DNA of 43,859 bases from Smittium mucronatum (GCA_001953115.1 LSSL01004565.1:1-43859); one strand, 5' to 3'. Positions 23,979 through 38,750 are shown, numbered from the stretch's first letter. Notes: generated by a model not told the origin, from the sequence alone. Numbers and translations are program-made.

Positions 23979-26900
23979 TAATCTTCTTATTTTAAATACA
24001 CAAGATCCTTCTTAAAATCAAACATTTTACATCAAAATTCATTATTTGAAATCTCATCGTATATTAATTTTATCAATTTTTTTATAAATTTTAATATAAA
24101 CAACAAAATAATAAATATCGATTAATTTATTAATCAAGATTTTGAAAAAAAACATGATTTGAATCTTAGATATATAAGTGCCTTAGAATATCCTTTATTC
24201 CAAATATAGATATGACTTTTACGTTTAAAATTTTTTAAGTATTTATACGAAGAGTTGATGGCTGTTTTTTTTCAGAAAAATTGCAAAAAAATTCGAAAAA
24301 AATTGAGAAATAGTAGAAAAAGTACCTTCGATTAAAAATAATATGAGAATTAATTATGAAATCAGAAAATTAAATTGATTCACTGCGTTACCAGAAGGTT
24401 TACTCTTATTTAAGTTTCTAAAACTGTAATTTTACCTTAAAATAAGGCCAAGTTTCCCTAATTTTATTTCAACTAAGATTCCCTTTATATTAAAGAAATT
24501 AGATAGAATAAAGCACTGAAGATACTTTTAATTATTTATAAATTTAAAATGTGTACTTTTAAATGTAATATAACGAACCTCACATATTTTTTCAGTAATA
24601 AATAATGATAATTGTGATTTGTGCATTTATTAATTCGATAAAAAGTAAATAATTTTTAAACATTACTATGGAGCCTAGTCATTATTTAAACATTTTCCCG
24701 AGATTATCTATTAGAAGAATCGTGCCAATTCATTTTTAAAAAACCATTTGATTTTCCTTTATCAAATATTTGTCTTATTCCAAAGTAAAAATTGTATAAA
24801 TTTATATTTTAAAGATAAATATATAATAGGAGGACTAAATATATATTAGGTGTGACTAAGTTTTAATTTATTATCAATTAGCTTATTATTGTATTTTTTT
24901 ACATTGGCATCGAGAGTTTAGTATGAAACATTTGTTATCACCTAAATACGCTAATAGGTGAAAAATATTCCAAAAAAGCTTTGGACTATCAAAATATTGA
25001 AAAATAATAATTTTTTAATACATTTTATAGTAAATAAGTCCAAAAATAGAAAATTTAATGTATCATGAAACATAAATACCAGTTTTTGAACCATTTTGCA
25101 AAGCAACAAGTTTGGTTATTATCACACTGGTAATACAATATCAACCAGGATTATAATATTTATCAGATTATCTAATTCTCCATAACAATATTGGTTATTT
25201 TGAAAAAATTCCGGACCTAATTATTTTCTAGAAACACCAAAATTCTTTTTAAATTTATAAAAATACTTCAAAAATAGCTGTATTGAAGATTTTATAATAT
25301 GTGAAGTATTTTATATTGTTTGGATTATTGAGTTTTTTAAATATGGATTCCATTATCCCTATATTTATTGTTCTTATAAATAATATCACAAAATATTTTT
25401 ACAGGATTTACCCAAAAACTTAGGTATAAAGTAACAATTGTTTATTTTTAACCTTTAAAAATAGTAAAAAATAGCATAATTCGGGACTATGATAGGAGCA
25501 ATAAAGTTTTTAGAAATGTATATATATGTGATCTCATTGATAAATTGCAATCAAAGAATTTTTTCTGCCTGGTTAATTTATAATATTCTTTTTTCAATAT
25601 TAAATATGTATGCTTTTATTTGTAGATAATACTGTTTTGTAAATTTATTATGACTATTATTGCTATTTGTCATTTTATTTAATTGTGATAGCCAATCACC
25701 AATGTAGTCGTATTTTTATATCCGAAATTCAATAAAAAGTCTTTTCAAAATTTAATTTAAGCTTATAATAATGTTATGAATCAAATTACTATAATTATTA
25801 TTTTGTATTTTTTAAAAAGACCAATATAGCTAATTTAAAGTATTTCTATTTAATTTCCACAAAAAAATTGGAATAAAAGATTTTAATTTTTCTTCTGTCA
25901 AACATATAATCATATATTAAAACTTAATAAAAATTAAAAACATAATTTATAAATGCAGCTATACAGATTATAATATCATATACTTTTTTAAGCAAAGGTT
26001 TTAAAAAAATAACCACTATATTATGTAAAAATATTTATTGAATCTGAATCAAATTATTAAGATCAAATATATTTTCGGATCATATAATAAATATTTTTAA
26101 CAATTATATATCCAAAAATATCCAGTATTTAACTGGATAAGATATTAAAAGATTTTTTCTCCAGAAATTTAATAATTATTGGAAAATTTACATACGGTAT
26201 CCATTCAATGATACCAATAAATTTCTTATTGGAAAAAATAATTAAATTGCAACTAGAGGTGAAAAATATCATTTATCAATCATATTTATGCATTTAATAC
26301 TAACAATTTTGATTTTTCGTCGTAATTGATTTAGTTTTTCGTATGGAGAAAATTTAAAGAAACAGATGATTCTGATAAATTTTTTTTTCAAAAAATTTCC
26401 CCCATTTCTACGAAAAAATAGTTCATGCATTTTATTTTTTTGTGCATTGAAAATAAGTGGTAAATTTGAGAAATTAACCTTTCTTTTTGTCAATTAAAAA
26501 AAATAATTATTGAAAAAATCACAAAAATATGCTAAATTATATTAATTTTCATTGTAAAAGTCGAAAAAAAAAATCCTAAGGATTTAGGTTTTATGGCATT
26601 TTTTACATATATTTTCCATTTATATATTGTCTTTTAATGATTAAAATAATATAAAATAAGTTTTGCTAAAAGAAGAAAATCACAATTTGAAAATAGTGAT
26701 AGGATTAACCAAATCTTGACATTGCTAAATCTTATAATTTAGCAAAATATTCATAAATTATGATTTTTTTAAAAAATCACGAGCATAAATCAATCTCAAT
26801 TTTCTTGAGAAATTCAGAAATCATTTAATTCTATTATGTTATGGAGTGAGATATCTTGTCTTTGCCGATTAGTTCATTGTATAATTGCTTTTTTTTACCA

Positions 26901-29900
26901 TTTCATTAACTTCTGGATAATTTTTCAGTTATTGGGGAAAAACTTGTTAATACTCAATAAAAAGAGTTATCGAAAAATAAAAAAATAAGTTTAATGAGAT
27001 ATGATCTCAATAAAATAAATATTTTTTATATTACTGATTGATAATATCAAATCAAACCGAAGTTATTAATTAGCATATTAATTAAAAAAAATGATTGCTT
27101 CGATTTCCCAATAAAGACTTATATATTTTTTTATAAAAGCTGAAATTATTTATTAAGTTTATCTTACTAGTTTTATTTATAAATAAATCAATTTAAATTA
27201 ATAAAATATAATCAAAATATACTTATTCAAAAAATTCAAAAAAATTATAAACTAAAATAAAATCTTCGTGCTATTTTAATGGCGATTATACCGTTTAAAA
27301 TCAAAATTTACTATATAATGTACCTGATTTAGCATAATGGGTTAAAATTATAATTAAAAACCCCAATTTAATAACATTTTTAACCTAGGAAAAATTTAAA
27401 ATGGTTTATTTAAAAATTTGGATATGATAGTATTAAATAAAATTCTAAAAAAAACTTTCTCTTTATTTATATTATTAATTTTGGGGTTTAAATTTTGTCT
27501 CATTATTCAAATTTTTAAAAATTAAACGATTACCGATGGGGAAAAATATTTCACAGAAAATATCTAGGTAGTTTTGAAGAATTTTTAAGACAATTTTATC
27601 ATTATAAAATTTGAGTTTTGTTTTTATTTCAAAACTTTAAAAAAAATAAAAATAAGTGGTGAATAAGTCAACGAAAAAATATATTTGGCTATCCTCCTAA
27701 AAAATAATTAGAAATATATGTTTTCAAAAAATAATAGCACATAATTTTTTTTTGGTGCAGACTACATAATTCAATTAAAAATTAGGATCTCTAAAAACCA
27801 ATTAGCAAAGACTTGTAATAATAAACTGTTATTTTAAACAGTAATTTACATTGTTTAAAGATATTAAAAAACTTATGAGGATATTAGATGAAATAGATAA
27901 GATTTTGTTTATTTTTATGCGCTAAGTAATAAGGGTCCTTAGTTTTATTAAAATATTTTGAATACTTTATCTTTTTTCATAAATTCCGGGTTGATTATAA
28001 AAAATAGTACCTTTAATAAAAATAAAATCATCCAAATAATACCTAAAATAGTATTTTTTACGATTGTTTATTGGATTTTAATCTTATTGACTCTAATAAA
28101 TGGATTTTTTATAGTAATATTAAGCCCCTATATTTATTTTCATAAAAATAAAGTATGACTGTTATTTATATATCAACTTGAATTTAATTATTAAAGATGA
28201 ATTCTTAGTAGAAAATGAGCTAATTATATTAATTAAATTTAATAATTTTTTTATTTGAGTTTTAGTAAGTTAGAATACTTAAATTTTCTGTTAATCAGAC
28301 TGAAAAAAATTAAATTGCAATATAAAAATAAATTTTATCAAAATTATACGAAAAAAATTCATTATTTAGTTTTGATATATCTATTTAAACAAGAAAAAAA
28401 CTTCAATTTCCATTAATAAAAACTTTTTCTCAATTTAAATTAATTAAATACCGAAATTCTGGTTTGATTTCTATTATTATAAAATTATTTTTTGCATAAA
28501 TTACAAATTCTCTTTGTATTTAGTTTTATTAAATACAAGATTTTTTTTTTCTAAAAATTTAATAACGGTCATTATTACATCTTTAATTATTTTCTACCAT
28601 CTTGATTTATATTTTTTTAAAAGTTATTTATGATTTTTTTTTTTAATTCGAATAAAATATGAAAAAATTATTTTAATATTATATTTTTAATAGATATAAA
28701 AAATATAGAAAAGCTGAGAGAGAAAATTTGGTTGAGATTTAAACTAATTTTGAGTGTTTTCAGCTCTTTTTGATTTCAATTTAATTTCCTTTAATTATTG
28801 GAATTTAAATAATGCTTAAGATATTATTCCATCATTCTTGATTTATGAAGAAAATATTGAAGGCTCTGGAATATTTTCAGCAATAAGGTTTTAACAAAAA
28901 AGTTTATAAAATAAACGCTATGCTTTATTAATAAATTTTTTGTGTGATTAATGTGATACTATATTATTTTTCGTTGAATACATGCTTTTAAAAAAATTTA
29001 TTCTCTTAATATTGGATACATAAATTCCCTATAAAAATAAGAAAATTTTGACCCCGCCGCATAAAATATCCTAAAAACTTGAATTTAAACTAGATACAAA
29101 AATTTGAGATTGTGTTAATTTTCAACATTTTTTCCTATAATTTCACAAAGTTTGAAAACTTATAAAAAAATTCCTGATAATTAGCTATTTTGGTTAATAT
29201 ATCTTTATTTCTATAATTTTAAATAGTCCCCAATGAATATATTTTTCGTGTATTCATTTTAAATTTCATTTTACCTTATTAATTTGAGAAAAAAAAAGTA
29301 TTATTTCCCTCAAAAAAAGTATTTATATTCCAAATTTTATTCTTTATTTTTGAGTTTACATCATTTAAATCACTAAAAGACTTCATTTTTTGAAAAAAAA
29401 AAACAGTCTTTTTAAAGATATCCTTTTTGTGCGGCAGCGTATAGATTTCTAATCTGTATAAATAAGGTTTTTAAAAAGGGGTTTTCTCTCCGCTTGCTAT
29501 CTGGTATATATTTTTATAAAAGTGAACCCAAAAAATTCCTCTTTTTTTTATTAATATCGAATTAATTTATTGTTTTTATAATTGGCAGTCACATTTTTCC
29601 AATAAATTATCTATATCATAAAAAAAATAATGTATATATATATATTTATACAACTTTATAAAGATAATAATATTGATGAGAGATGGTTTTATTTAACTTC
29701 TTTTAAATCAGGAATAGCAAATTTTGAGAAAAAAAATCAATTAATTTACACTGACCATTATTAATTGATCGCTACCTTGAGAAGAGCTAAGGTGAAATTT
29801 ATTTAGACTTTATTTGATATTTCAATATTTTAATATTTTTTATTTTATTATTTACAATTTTTTATGCAATCAGCGTTTTTTGAATTAGAGAGTTAGTATA

Positions 29901-30290
29901 GTAATCAAGAATTATCAGAATTTATTTTAATCAACAATTTAAAAAATATAATTTAAGAATCCGAGCAACTTTTATTGTAATTTACCAATTACATAAGAAT
30001 TTTTTTATAAAAAATAAAGCTTATAAACACCCAATTGATTTCAATATTTTTTTCAATCCCTAAAATAGTTTTCTTATGAGTTCTAAGTCTATTAGCAAGA
30101 AGCGAAATTTCATTCAACTAAATTTAAACCGGATTAATTTTGTGGTTTTTAAGGTCATATAGTTATTCAGATTTTCCCAGTTTTGTCTTTTTGTTCATTT
30201 TATAACCACCTTATATTTAATTAGTAATATTTTCCTAAAACCACACCATTTCCACAACATTTTTAAGATTTTTTACCCTATTTGAATTTG
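23979..30290. other. Gene-free, extremely AT-rich DNA
   Basis: Stops are dense on both strands. The short open frames at 26269-26493 (minus) and 27958-28158 (plus) translate to Lys/Asn/Phe/Ile-rich peptides without motifs and fit chance. A small GC-richer spot at 29428-29500 resembles part of a tRNA but does not fold as one. Confidence 0.55.
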
Positions 30291-30332
30291 AATTATTATT
30301 ATTATTATTAACATTATTACTATTATTATTAA
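30291..30332. repeat. ATT microsatellite
   Basis: Irregular run of ATT triplets interrupted by two C substitutions. Confidence 0.85.
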
Positions 30333-33300
30333 ATTTATAATACCTCTTTTTACATAATAATTCTTTAAAACAATGAATCCATCATCATGTATTTATGATT
30401 AGTATTAGAATACCATCTATTCAAAATAAAGATTAATTATAAAATCCCTGACACATAATAACTTTTTTATTATTTCAATAAAAAAAATTGTTTAAATTTT
30501 TCTCCAATTATTTTCAGTACATGTTTTCTAAAACACTTTAAAATTATGATAATACTCTTGTAATCAATTTTTTCATAAGTCTAGATTTTTTTCCATAATT
30601 AGCGATTTTGTATAGCTTAAATATTTAATTTTATGTTAAAAAATAGGTGCAGTTTTTAAAATATATTTTAACATATAATAAATGCAAATTATGTATAATT
30701 TCGCATCGAATTGCTTTTTATAAAAGTTTAGTCATATTTAAAAAAATAAAGTTGACAAAAATTAATAGTATTATTAAATTCTTTAATTGTGTTTTATCAT
30801 AGAAAAAAAGCTATCTCAGGATATTAAACACTAATATTATCCGAATAATGTGTAGTACAAAAAATTCATAAAGATGAAATTATTTTTATTTTTATAATTA
30901 GCCTATTAGTCCTTTTGGAGTGTTAAAGCGGTCAATTTTTATTCCAATTATTATAAATTTGATTAATTAGAAGATTTCGAACAGATTTAGGAGATTTATT
31001 ATTTATTAGTCTTAAGTATATTTTAGCATTTCAAACCTCATATTCCCAGAAAGGATAAACAGAAATGCAACCAAATGTATCTAAATGGCTTAATTTATAA
31101 CATCAGGTCAAAAAAATTATTTTACCCTTAAATTTATCATAATAGTTATAGCAATCTAATAAACCAATAATATTCGTTAAAAATATAAAAAATAAATAAA
31201 TACACATAAATTCTAATAAAAAATTCAGGAAAAAAATAATTTTGCATTTTGAAATAAGAATTTTTCGATAAATAATTTTATAATAAAACAATTTCAAGTA
31301 ATTTTCAATATTAAGTGATTAATTTGACTTTTATAACGTGATTTTTGTTGAAAAAATCCTTTCAAAACCATCATTGTTTTTTGACGTAATTTTGGATTTA
31401 AAAAGGTGATTGTTTACTCTTACTTTTCCTTTTAATTAATTAATTTATTTTAAAATTTAATTGGGTTTTTTTTTAAGTTTCAAGTAGAATTTTAAATTTA
31501 AAAAGATCTTTAGAAAGAATTTTATATTAAATTTTTTTAATTTTTAGAGTTACCATAGAAAAAAATATTAATAAAATATAAAAAAAATTAATTTTTTTTT
31601 TAATTAGTCATATTTTGGATAAAAATCTTTACAAAAAACACCGAAGAAATCACAATATTTCCCAAAATAATAAAAATCATCAAAAAATCATAATTGGCTC
31701 TTTTAATCGCGATATAATTATGTTTAATATGATCTAAATTTTCCTAAAAAAATTGATTTTTTTACAATAATTTACATTTAAATTTTTACAATCTTTTACT
31801 AAATAAAAATTACCTTTTGCATTTTTTATTGACAATAAAAATAATGTTCTTTTTTTTTCAAGAGAAATACAAATTAAAATTTTACTTTTTTAAAATCCAT
31901 ATTTTCTAGATTTGGGGAATTTTTGTTTAATTAAAAAGCCATTTGGTTATGAAAACTTTTTTTATCAAAATTTTCTACCGCTTTAAAGACATTTTATATT
32001 TGATTTATTAAAAAATAATATGTGATAATTTTTTTAACGGAAGTTAAATATATATATATGAAGATTAATCGTTTTTCTAGAACTTATTACACAGAAATAA
32101 AAGATAACTTTTGATCTTTTAATATGAATATTTCATGGATATTTGCTCCATAATGATATATATATATAGTTATTATTTCGCGTTTCATCAAATTTTTATG
32201 CCAAAATTTTTATTAATTTTGGAAATATATATTTTTGAATCCAATTTAAAATTTAATGTAAAAAAATCCATTTATAGATATATTTTAGACAGAATTTTTT
32301 AATTTATTTTATGTTATAGTTCGCTTATTGATCCTGGTTATGAAGAGAAACCCTAAATTTTTTTTTCTTTATTCTTGAGTGTTAAGTTTTTTGATATTTG
32401 AAATCTTTTCGACATTAAAAATAATAAACTTGGGTAATTTATGTTTCTAGATTAGATACTTGAACTCAGTAATTTATAATTAAGACCCACTAAAATATAT
32501 CACCATTGGAAATAAAAATATATGAGTCCTAGTCTCTTTTATATTGAATTATTAAAGTTCCGATTTTTCTCAAATAAATTAATTTTATGTCAAATTATTA
32601 ATTTATGAATAATTTTTTTGAAATAAACATCAAATGAGTCATCTATCGACTTTTTTAAAACTTTAGAACCTTAAATATAAGTTTTTTCTTCTTTTTATCG
32701 TCCATTTTATCTATTAATTGTGGATATATTGTTTTATTCCATCTCTGAAATTTTTTTTATAACTATTGAGGTATTTCAAGTGGCCATATCCTATAATAAA
32801 ACATATAGAAATTTTATAAAATTATTTATTGTTAAAGTTTTATTCAATTAAATTATCAAATACATTCTGATAATTTCTCATGAATTAGAAATATCACAAA
32901 TATCTTATTTCTATTACTTCCGGATTTTAATGAAATTTTTTCAATAAATCCTCTTTTAGTATATTTTGTAATTTAAATTTTTTTAATTCGATTATTTTAA
33001 AAAAAAGTCTGCCTTTTGTTGTTTTGTGGATATCCGTGTAGCTATTATTATGATTTTATGATATTAAGGGTAAAATTAGGTTTATTTATAACGAAAGTTA
33101 CAGTTCTTGATAATAAAAATAGAAATAAAACTTTAGAAATATTTTCAATACTACGTATTAGAATAAATTTTTTTTTAAAAATTATTCATTTTGAAAAATT
33201 AATAGTTGTGTGAATAAATTTTTTCAGAAGATGATTTTTATTTTTTATTATGATCCCTATAATTAAAATTATTAGCCCATTTAGATTTATAATTTTTGAT

Positions 33301-35925
33301 GAAAGTGTAAAATTTTATAGTCTTGCATATTGATATTAGGGATAATTTATTTAAAATATAAATGAGCATAACAAACATATCTAGTCTATAAAAGATAAAA
33401 AAAATACAATTGATATACAATCTTAGTTATTAAAAGCATAATTTTCTTATGGGAAAATATTGAATAATTTTCCATACAAGTGACCGAAAAAAGTTAATGA
33501 TATTGTGTTAAACTTCTAAAATAATCCTAAATATAACAAATAAAAAGTTCTTATTAACCATTCATGGACCAATGATATATTTAATTCCCATTATTTAAAT
33601 TAAAAATTTCTAATTGAAATATATTATAATATAAAAAAATTTATATTTTAAGCATGTATCAAAAAAATTATTGGTGAAAAAAACTTGGCTATTTTTCCAT
33701 TATAGGCACTGAAAAGGTGTAAAATTAACCCTTTTAGAACAAATATTATAAAAAAAATACTTTATTTTTCGTTAATTATTTCCATCAGACCAAAAATATT
33801 TTCATATATATTGGATAAATCAAAAATATTGTAATATTTTGTTTTTAAGTAATAATATTATTTCGGATCTTGATTTTGGAACTGTAAAATTTTTATAAGA
33901 AGTAACAATAATTTTTTCTGTATAAAATCTTAAAGGGCTTGTAGTAAATAAATTTGAATTATTTTAAATTCAATAAACTAATTTCTGGAAGATTATTAAG
34001 CAAAGGAGATTCTTTATTAATAAAAGTTGCAAATTTTCTTTTCTTTTTATATTTATTTTTGTAACAGATATGAAAAAATTGGATAGTTTTTTTGAAATGT
34101 GAAATAAAAAATAAGAATAAATACTTAATAAAATTATTGCTTGCCGAATTTCTTACTAGATTAATTACAATATATGTTTGGGAATAAACAAATAGCACCA
34201 TGGTTAGATGATCATGAACCACAAAATTTCAAGTTTATTTGAGATTTTTTTTATAAGATAAATTTCATTCTCCACCTTTAATTTCATAGTGATACTAAAA
34301 AAAAATAAATTCTATTCGTCAAATGGGTCGATTTTAAATCTGTGAATTTACTCTAGATCCATCTATTAAAATGATAAATTATATTCAAGCTCATATTGGA
34401 TTAATAATATTATAAATCGCATTTTAAGATATAATAGCTCACTAAGGTCCGGGAAAAATGTATAGAGTATTGAGTGGCAATTAGTGTTTAAGATTTATTT
34501 TTTTAAGTTTCACGAAATAATTCTAAGACTCATTAAATGTGATAGAAAAAATTCATGTATTTTTATACGTTTATATATTATTTCTAGAATATTACATCAA
34601 AACCATCAAAAATTAGAAATTATTAATATAAAGTGTCAATTTACCAAGAAATAATCTTCAGAAATCGAAATTGATTTCACCTCAGGTAAAATAATTTATG
34701 TAAAGAACTAGATAACTTTAAATTCACCATAACAGGCAAATTAACCTTGATTTGGAAACAACTGCATTTTGAAAAATTGCACTTTCAGAAATGTATACGT
34801 TTTGTCTTTTTGAGATTCTAATTTAGATTTTATTTGGTTTTTTTTTGAAAATAAAATTTTCTGTTAATACCAAGGGAATTTCATTATTATTAAATCGAAA
34901 TTATATTAAAATGCAACTTGTGGAGAGTTTTAAGCTATGAAGGAAATATAGGGGTAGATAAAAAATGGTTTTGAAGCCGAAATACATCTCCCACACATCA
35001 TTTTTAAAACTTAAAGCCTTTAATTTTTTTTATATTCATGGTTTATAGAAAAATCTTTGACCTAAATACCATAGAAATATTTATAAAACTAATCGATCGA
35101 AAATCTGGTCTCGACTCGGAAAATTTAGAAAAAATATTTTTTTGCGTTGTATATTTACCTTAAAATAAATTTATCGTTGACGGCATAACTTGAGCTTGGA
35201 CCAAAAATTGATATATCTATTACTCCAATATCTTTAACAATACCATTATTATGCTTATATTATCATTAATTTTTTTAAAAAGTATAGGCGAAACTGAGGA
35301 TAAGATTTTCAAATTTTTCAATACAACCGGGAATAGAAAGCAGTTTTTATTTTCATGAGCCTCAGATTTATACCAATAAATTATAAACAGCACACATAAA
35401 TAGTTTTTTTTTCTGAAATTGTACTAATCATGATTATAGAATAGCATATTATTTATGCAATAAATATCGGGAATTTACAAGAAATTTTTAATATGAGCTA
35501 TAATTATATATTTCATAAAATAAAATAAAATAAAAAAATACGGAAATAATTTCCTTTTTTGATAAATTGGCTTAGTTTTTTTCTATCTAAAATCATTCTC
35601 AAATAAATTTTTTTCTTTGCTATATGTTTGAGTTTTCATTTTTACAAATTTAAAAAAAATCGTGTAATTTATTTCGATGTGAAATAAAATTATTATTTGT
35701 TATTTAATAACAGACTATATAAATATTTATTAATGTGTGCAAAAAAGTATGGGATGGACTTAAATTGGATTTATCAGGGCATAAAATAAAAATTCAAAAT
35801 TTTCTAAACCGAATATGAGTATTAAAACAGTTTATGCTTGGAATGCGGTAAAAGTATTTAATTATAATTGTGTTGGTCCAAGAATAGATTCTTACTTATT
35901 ATTAATTGGATAGGAACAAGAGGAT
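30333..35925. other. Gene-free AT-rich DNA
   Basis: The open frames at 31103-31297, 33016-33213, 33238-33420 and 33959-34222 have no recognisable domain and the composition expected by chance. From about 34300 the sequence becomes slightly richer. A plus-strand stretch at about 35797-35911 reads like protein for some 38 codons (SIKTVYAWNAVKVFNYNCVG) just before the 35-bp repeats, but it is too short to assign. Confidence 0.5.
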
Positions 35926-36030
35926 GGAATCGGTTAAGGCTTGGGTGGAGCAGAGAGATAGGAATCAGTTAAGACTTGTGTTGGGTGTAGGGGTTGGAAT
36001 TGGCTGTGTCTTGGCTCAGAGAAATGTTTA
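35926..36030 (+). repeat. Three degenerate tandem copies of a 35-bp G-rich unit
   Basis: Units start at 35926, 35961 and 35996, with GGAATCGGTTAAGGCTTGGG, GGAATCAGTTAAGACTTGTG and GGAATTGGCTGTGTCTTGGC. The unit is not a multiple of three. One frame through the array is open for about 40 codons (contains MESVKAWVEQRDRNQLRLV), but the repeat structure argues against a conserved protein. The array is strongly G-skewed on the plus strand. Confidence 0.75.
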
Positions 36031-38176
36031 GTATCATTAAGATCGGAATGAAATATTCTGGAAAATTTCCCTATTTTAATAACAGTTATATTATTTATTT
36101 ATTTCATATTACTTTTGGAACAATGTATGATTTTCGATCAGATTCTTATAAAAAAAATTAAATCTTACTTATTTTATAAAAATATTATGATTAATATCAA
36201 TCAAGAGTCGCAATGTGATTTGAAGTGATATATTTATATTTGATACTTAATTTAGTATAAATTATTTGAAAAAATATTAATAATTACTATTTTATTATTA
36301 TTTTTAATATTCATACTCTTATTTGATGGATTTCATATTTTTATTTAGCAAATTAGCTTAAAATTTTTTTCAGCTATAAAATAAATAGAAAAAAGTGTTT
36401 CCTTAGCTTAATAATTTCCAATTTTTTTAAAAAAATCCATTAATTAACCTATTTTTTATTATCAACAAAAAATAAATAATGCAATAGTAAATAATTATAG
36501 ATCAAATAAATTTTCGCGCTAGTAAAAAGCTAATATTAACCCTTTCATGGTTTATGGATCAAAAAATGGCATTAATTTTTAATTCAATGTTGAAATTTGG
36601 TGAATAAAAAATTTGTATTTTTATTAAATAAAAATATAGTTTCAAAAGCGACAATTATTTTATAAGTTGTACATTTATTTGATCCTTAATTGGAAATTTT
36701 GAAGCTTACTTATATTTGATATGATTTAACTAAGAAATGAATTTATCAGGAATTAAAATATTTATCAATAAATCAATTATCTAAAACAAATATCGAGATT
36801 CCATATTTATTTTAATTTTTCGAACTATTTAAAAAAAATTTTGTATAGGATAATTTGATTAATTTCTGGACAATAAAAAATGAGTTGAATGTATCTAAAA
36901 TATCAAATCAAACCATACAATAATTTTATGGCATTAAAAAAAATCAACATTTAATATTTTTTAAATTAATGACTAAATATAATTAGTTTTATTTTATTAT
37001 AAGTATTTTAGAAAGAAAAATTTAAAAATTATACAATAAAATACAAATAAACTATAAAATCAATATTTCAAACGATATAAATAAATGAAAATTCTAAATA
37101 TTTATTCATTAAAATATTTTTAATTTACTCATCAAAAAAATATGAATAGGATTAGAAATATTCCAAATTCAAATTAGAATCGAATGGATTAAAATATTCA
37201 TATTTTTAATAAGTAAATTATATGAAAAACTTAATAATCTGAATGTGCATCGCATCCTTCTATTATAGTTCTTACTGATTCTAGTTAGGTAAATAATAAC
37301 TAGATAAAGTTTTAAAATATTAGGTACTTTAAATAAAGAGATTATGATAAAAACTATAACAATTTTTTTTGAATTCCATCAATTTTTCTCTTTTCATTTT
37401 CTAGAGAGCTCATCTTATATTAAAAAATCAGCTGGGTGGTAAATTTTTTTTATAATATCCCCAAACTCTAAATCAAAATATTATATTCTTATATTTATAT
37501 TTTAACAAAATACTCTTAATAAAGAGATAAATTTTCATTTTTAATAATCATTATGAAATTTTTTTCATGTGATCATTTGATCTGAATCTAAAAAATTAGA
37601 AATAAAAAGCTTCTGGAAATAAAGCAGTATTATAAACTATATCACTGGGATAATTATATATAACTTAGAATAATGGCTACTTCCGTTTGATGAAAAAAGT
37701 ATTTGACAGAATTTTTTTTTTTTTTTAAATAAGTAGTACAATGAACCTGATATGATATGATTCTACTGGAATAACATTTTTATACGATGTTTAAATGTTT
37801 TTTTCCCCTTTGGCTTACATAATAAATCGATTTTGTAAAATATATCATAGAAATAATTATCCCAGCTCTATGATGAAAAAAATTTTCTGGACAGAAATAA
37901 ATGAAATTTCTCTACAAAAAAATTAGGTAAAAATAATTGGAAACCATAAAATTTTATAATAATTTTACAATAAATCCAATAGATAAATTCTAATAGATAA
38001 GATCAACATTTCCCAAAAAATTATCTTGTTAAAAAAACCACATCAAATCCACTTATAAAATATACATATAAATTATTGGCTCAGATTTGGGGTTTAAACA
38101 GTTTACTTATGAAAAAATTGAATTATTATCTATAAGAAAAACTAATTTATAATTAATTATATGGATTTGTTTATTA
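36031..38176. other. Gene-free AT-rich DNA
   Basis: No coding or RNA gene can be supported. Homopolymer runs are frequent, for example the 16 T near 37711-37726. Confidence 0.55.
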
Positions 38177-38246
38177 TGTTAAGACACTTGGCAAATAATT
38201 TATATTATTATTCATAATTAGTACTAACGGAAGCTTATTCTCTTTA

Positions 38247-38705
38247 CTAGTTAGACTGGTATGAATCCTCGCTTCGAAAATATTTTTGCGTAACCAAAGA
38301 TGAGACAATTCTAAGTGATCTATTACTACTGCACCCATCGCCCACACTCAGAAGAGACCTTAGAGCAGGTATTGCTCCCTTACTCCGCCTATCCACGCTT
38401 CTCTCGTTGCTCCATGTACTGATAACACAAAGTGTTTGTACAGCATCCAAGGTAGGAATAAACGGCAAGAACCTTACCGGGGGGGTCGGGACCGGAACCT
38501 GACGAAAGTACCAATAAAGAAAATACAAGGTCCAATATTTCTGGTCCCCCGCCAAGTTTAACGATGGTTCTAAGCCATCATCTAGTGCAGGAGCTTCAGA
38601 AGAGCTGGATACCGAAGTATCACTAGCTATATCTTCAAACATATCTCTCCAAGCATAAACCTCCGGGGAAAGTCCATAATGATAAGCAACTGAATCGATA
38701 CTCAT
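38247..38705 (-). CDS. Hypothetical 152-residue protein in the GC-rich island
   Basis: A complete frame from ATG (38705, good -3 A context) to TAG. Residues 1-30 include YHYGLSPEVYAWRDMF; 30-45 are Ser/Asp-rich; 57-67 form an aromatic stretch (YWTLYFLYWYF) followed by a Pro-rich VPVPTPPV; the C-terminal half is Ser/Arg-rich. I recognise no family, signal peptide or catalytic motif. The plus strand of the same island is also open over 38251-38499 (83 codons), so this may be LTR or leader sequence instead of a gene. Three ATGs in another frame lie within 20 bases upstream of the start. Base composition is quite unlike the surroundings, consistent with a recent or protected sequence. Confidence 0.33.
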   Translation of the reverse strand: MSIDSVAYHYGLSPEVYAWRDMFEDIASDTSVSSSSEAPALDDGLEPSLNLAGDQKYWTLYFLYWYFRQVPVPTPPVRFLPFIPTLDAVQTLCVISTWSNERSVDRRSKGAIPALRSLLSVGDGCSSNRSLRIVSSLVTQKYFRSEDSYQSN

Positions 38706-38750
38706 GGTTGCGCATAATCATGTCCATAGCACTATTTAAGATATTGTCTT

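Noticed and set aside
29441..29459. ATAGATTTCTAATCTGTAT resembles the anticodon arm of tRNA-Arg(UCU)
   Set aside because: Five stem pairs and a proper 7-base loop are present, but the D arm, T arm and acceptor stem do not form.
33959..34222. 87-codon minus-strand open frame in AT-rich DNA
   Set aside because: Its translation is rich in Lys, Asn, Phe and Ile with no motif, and such lengths occur by chance in a 30 kb stretch.
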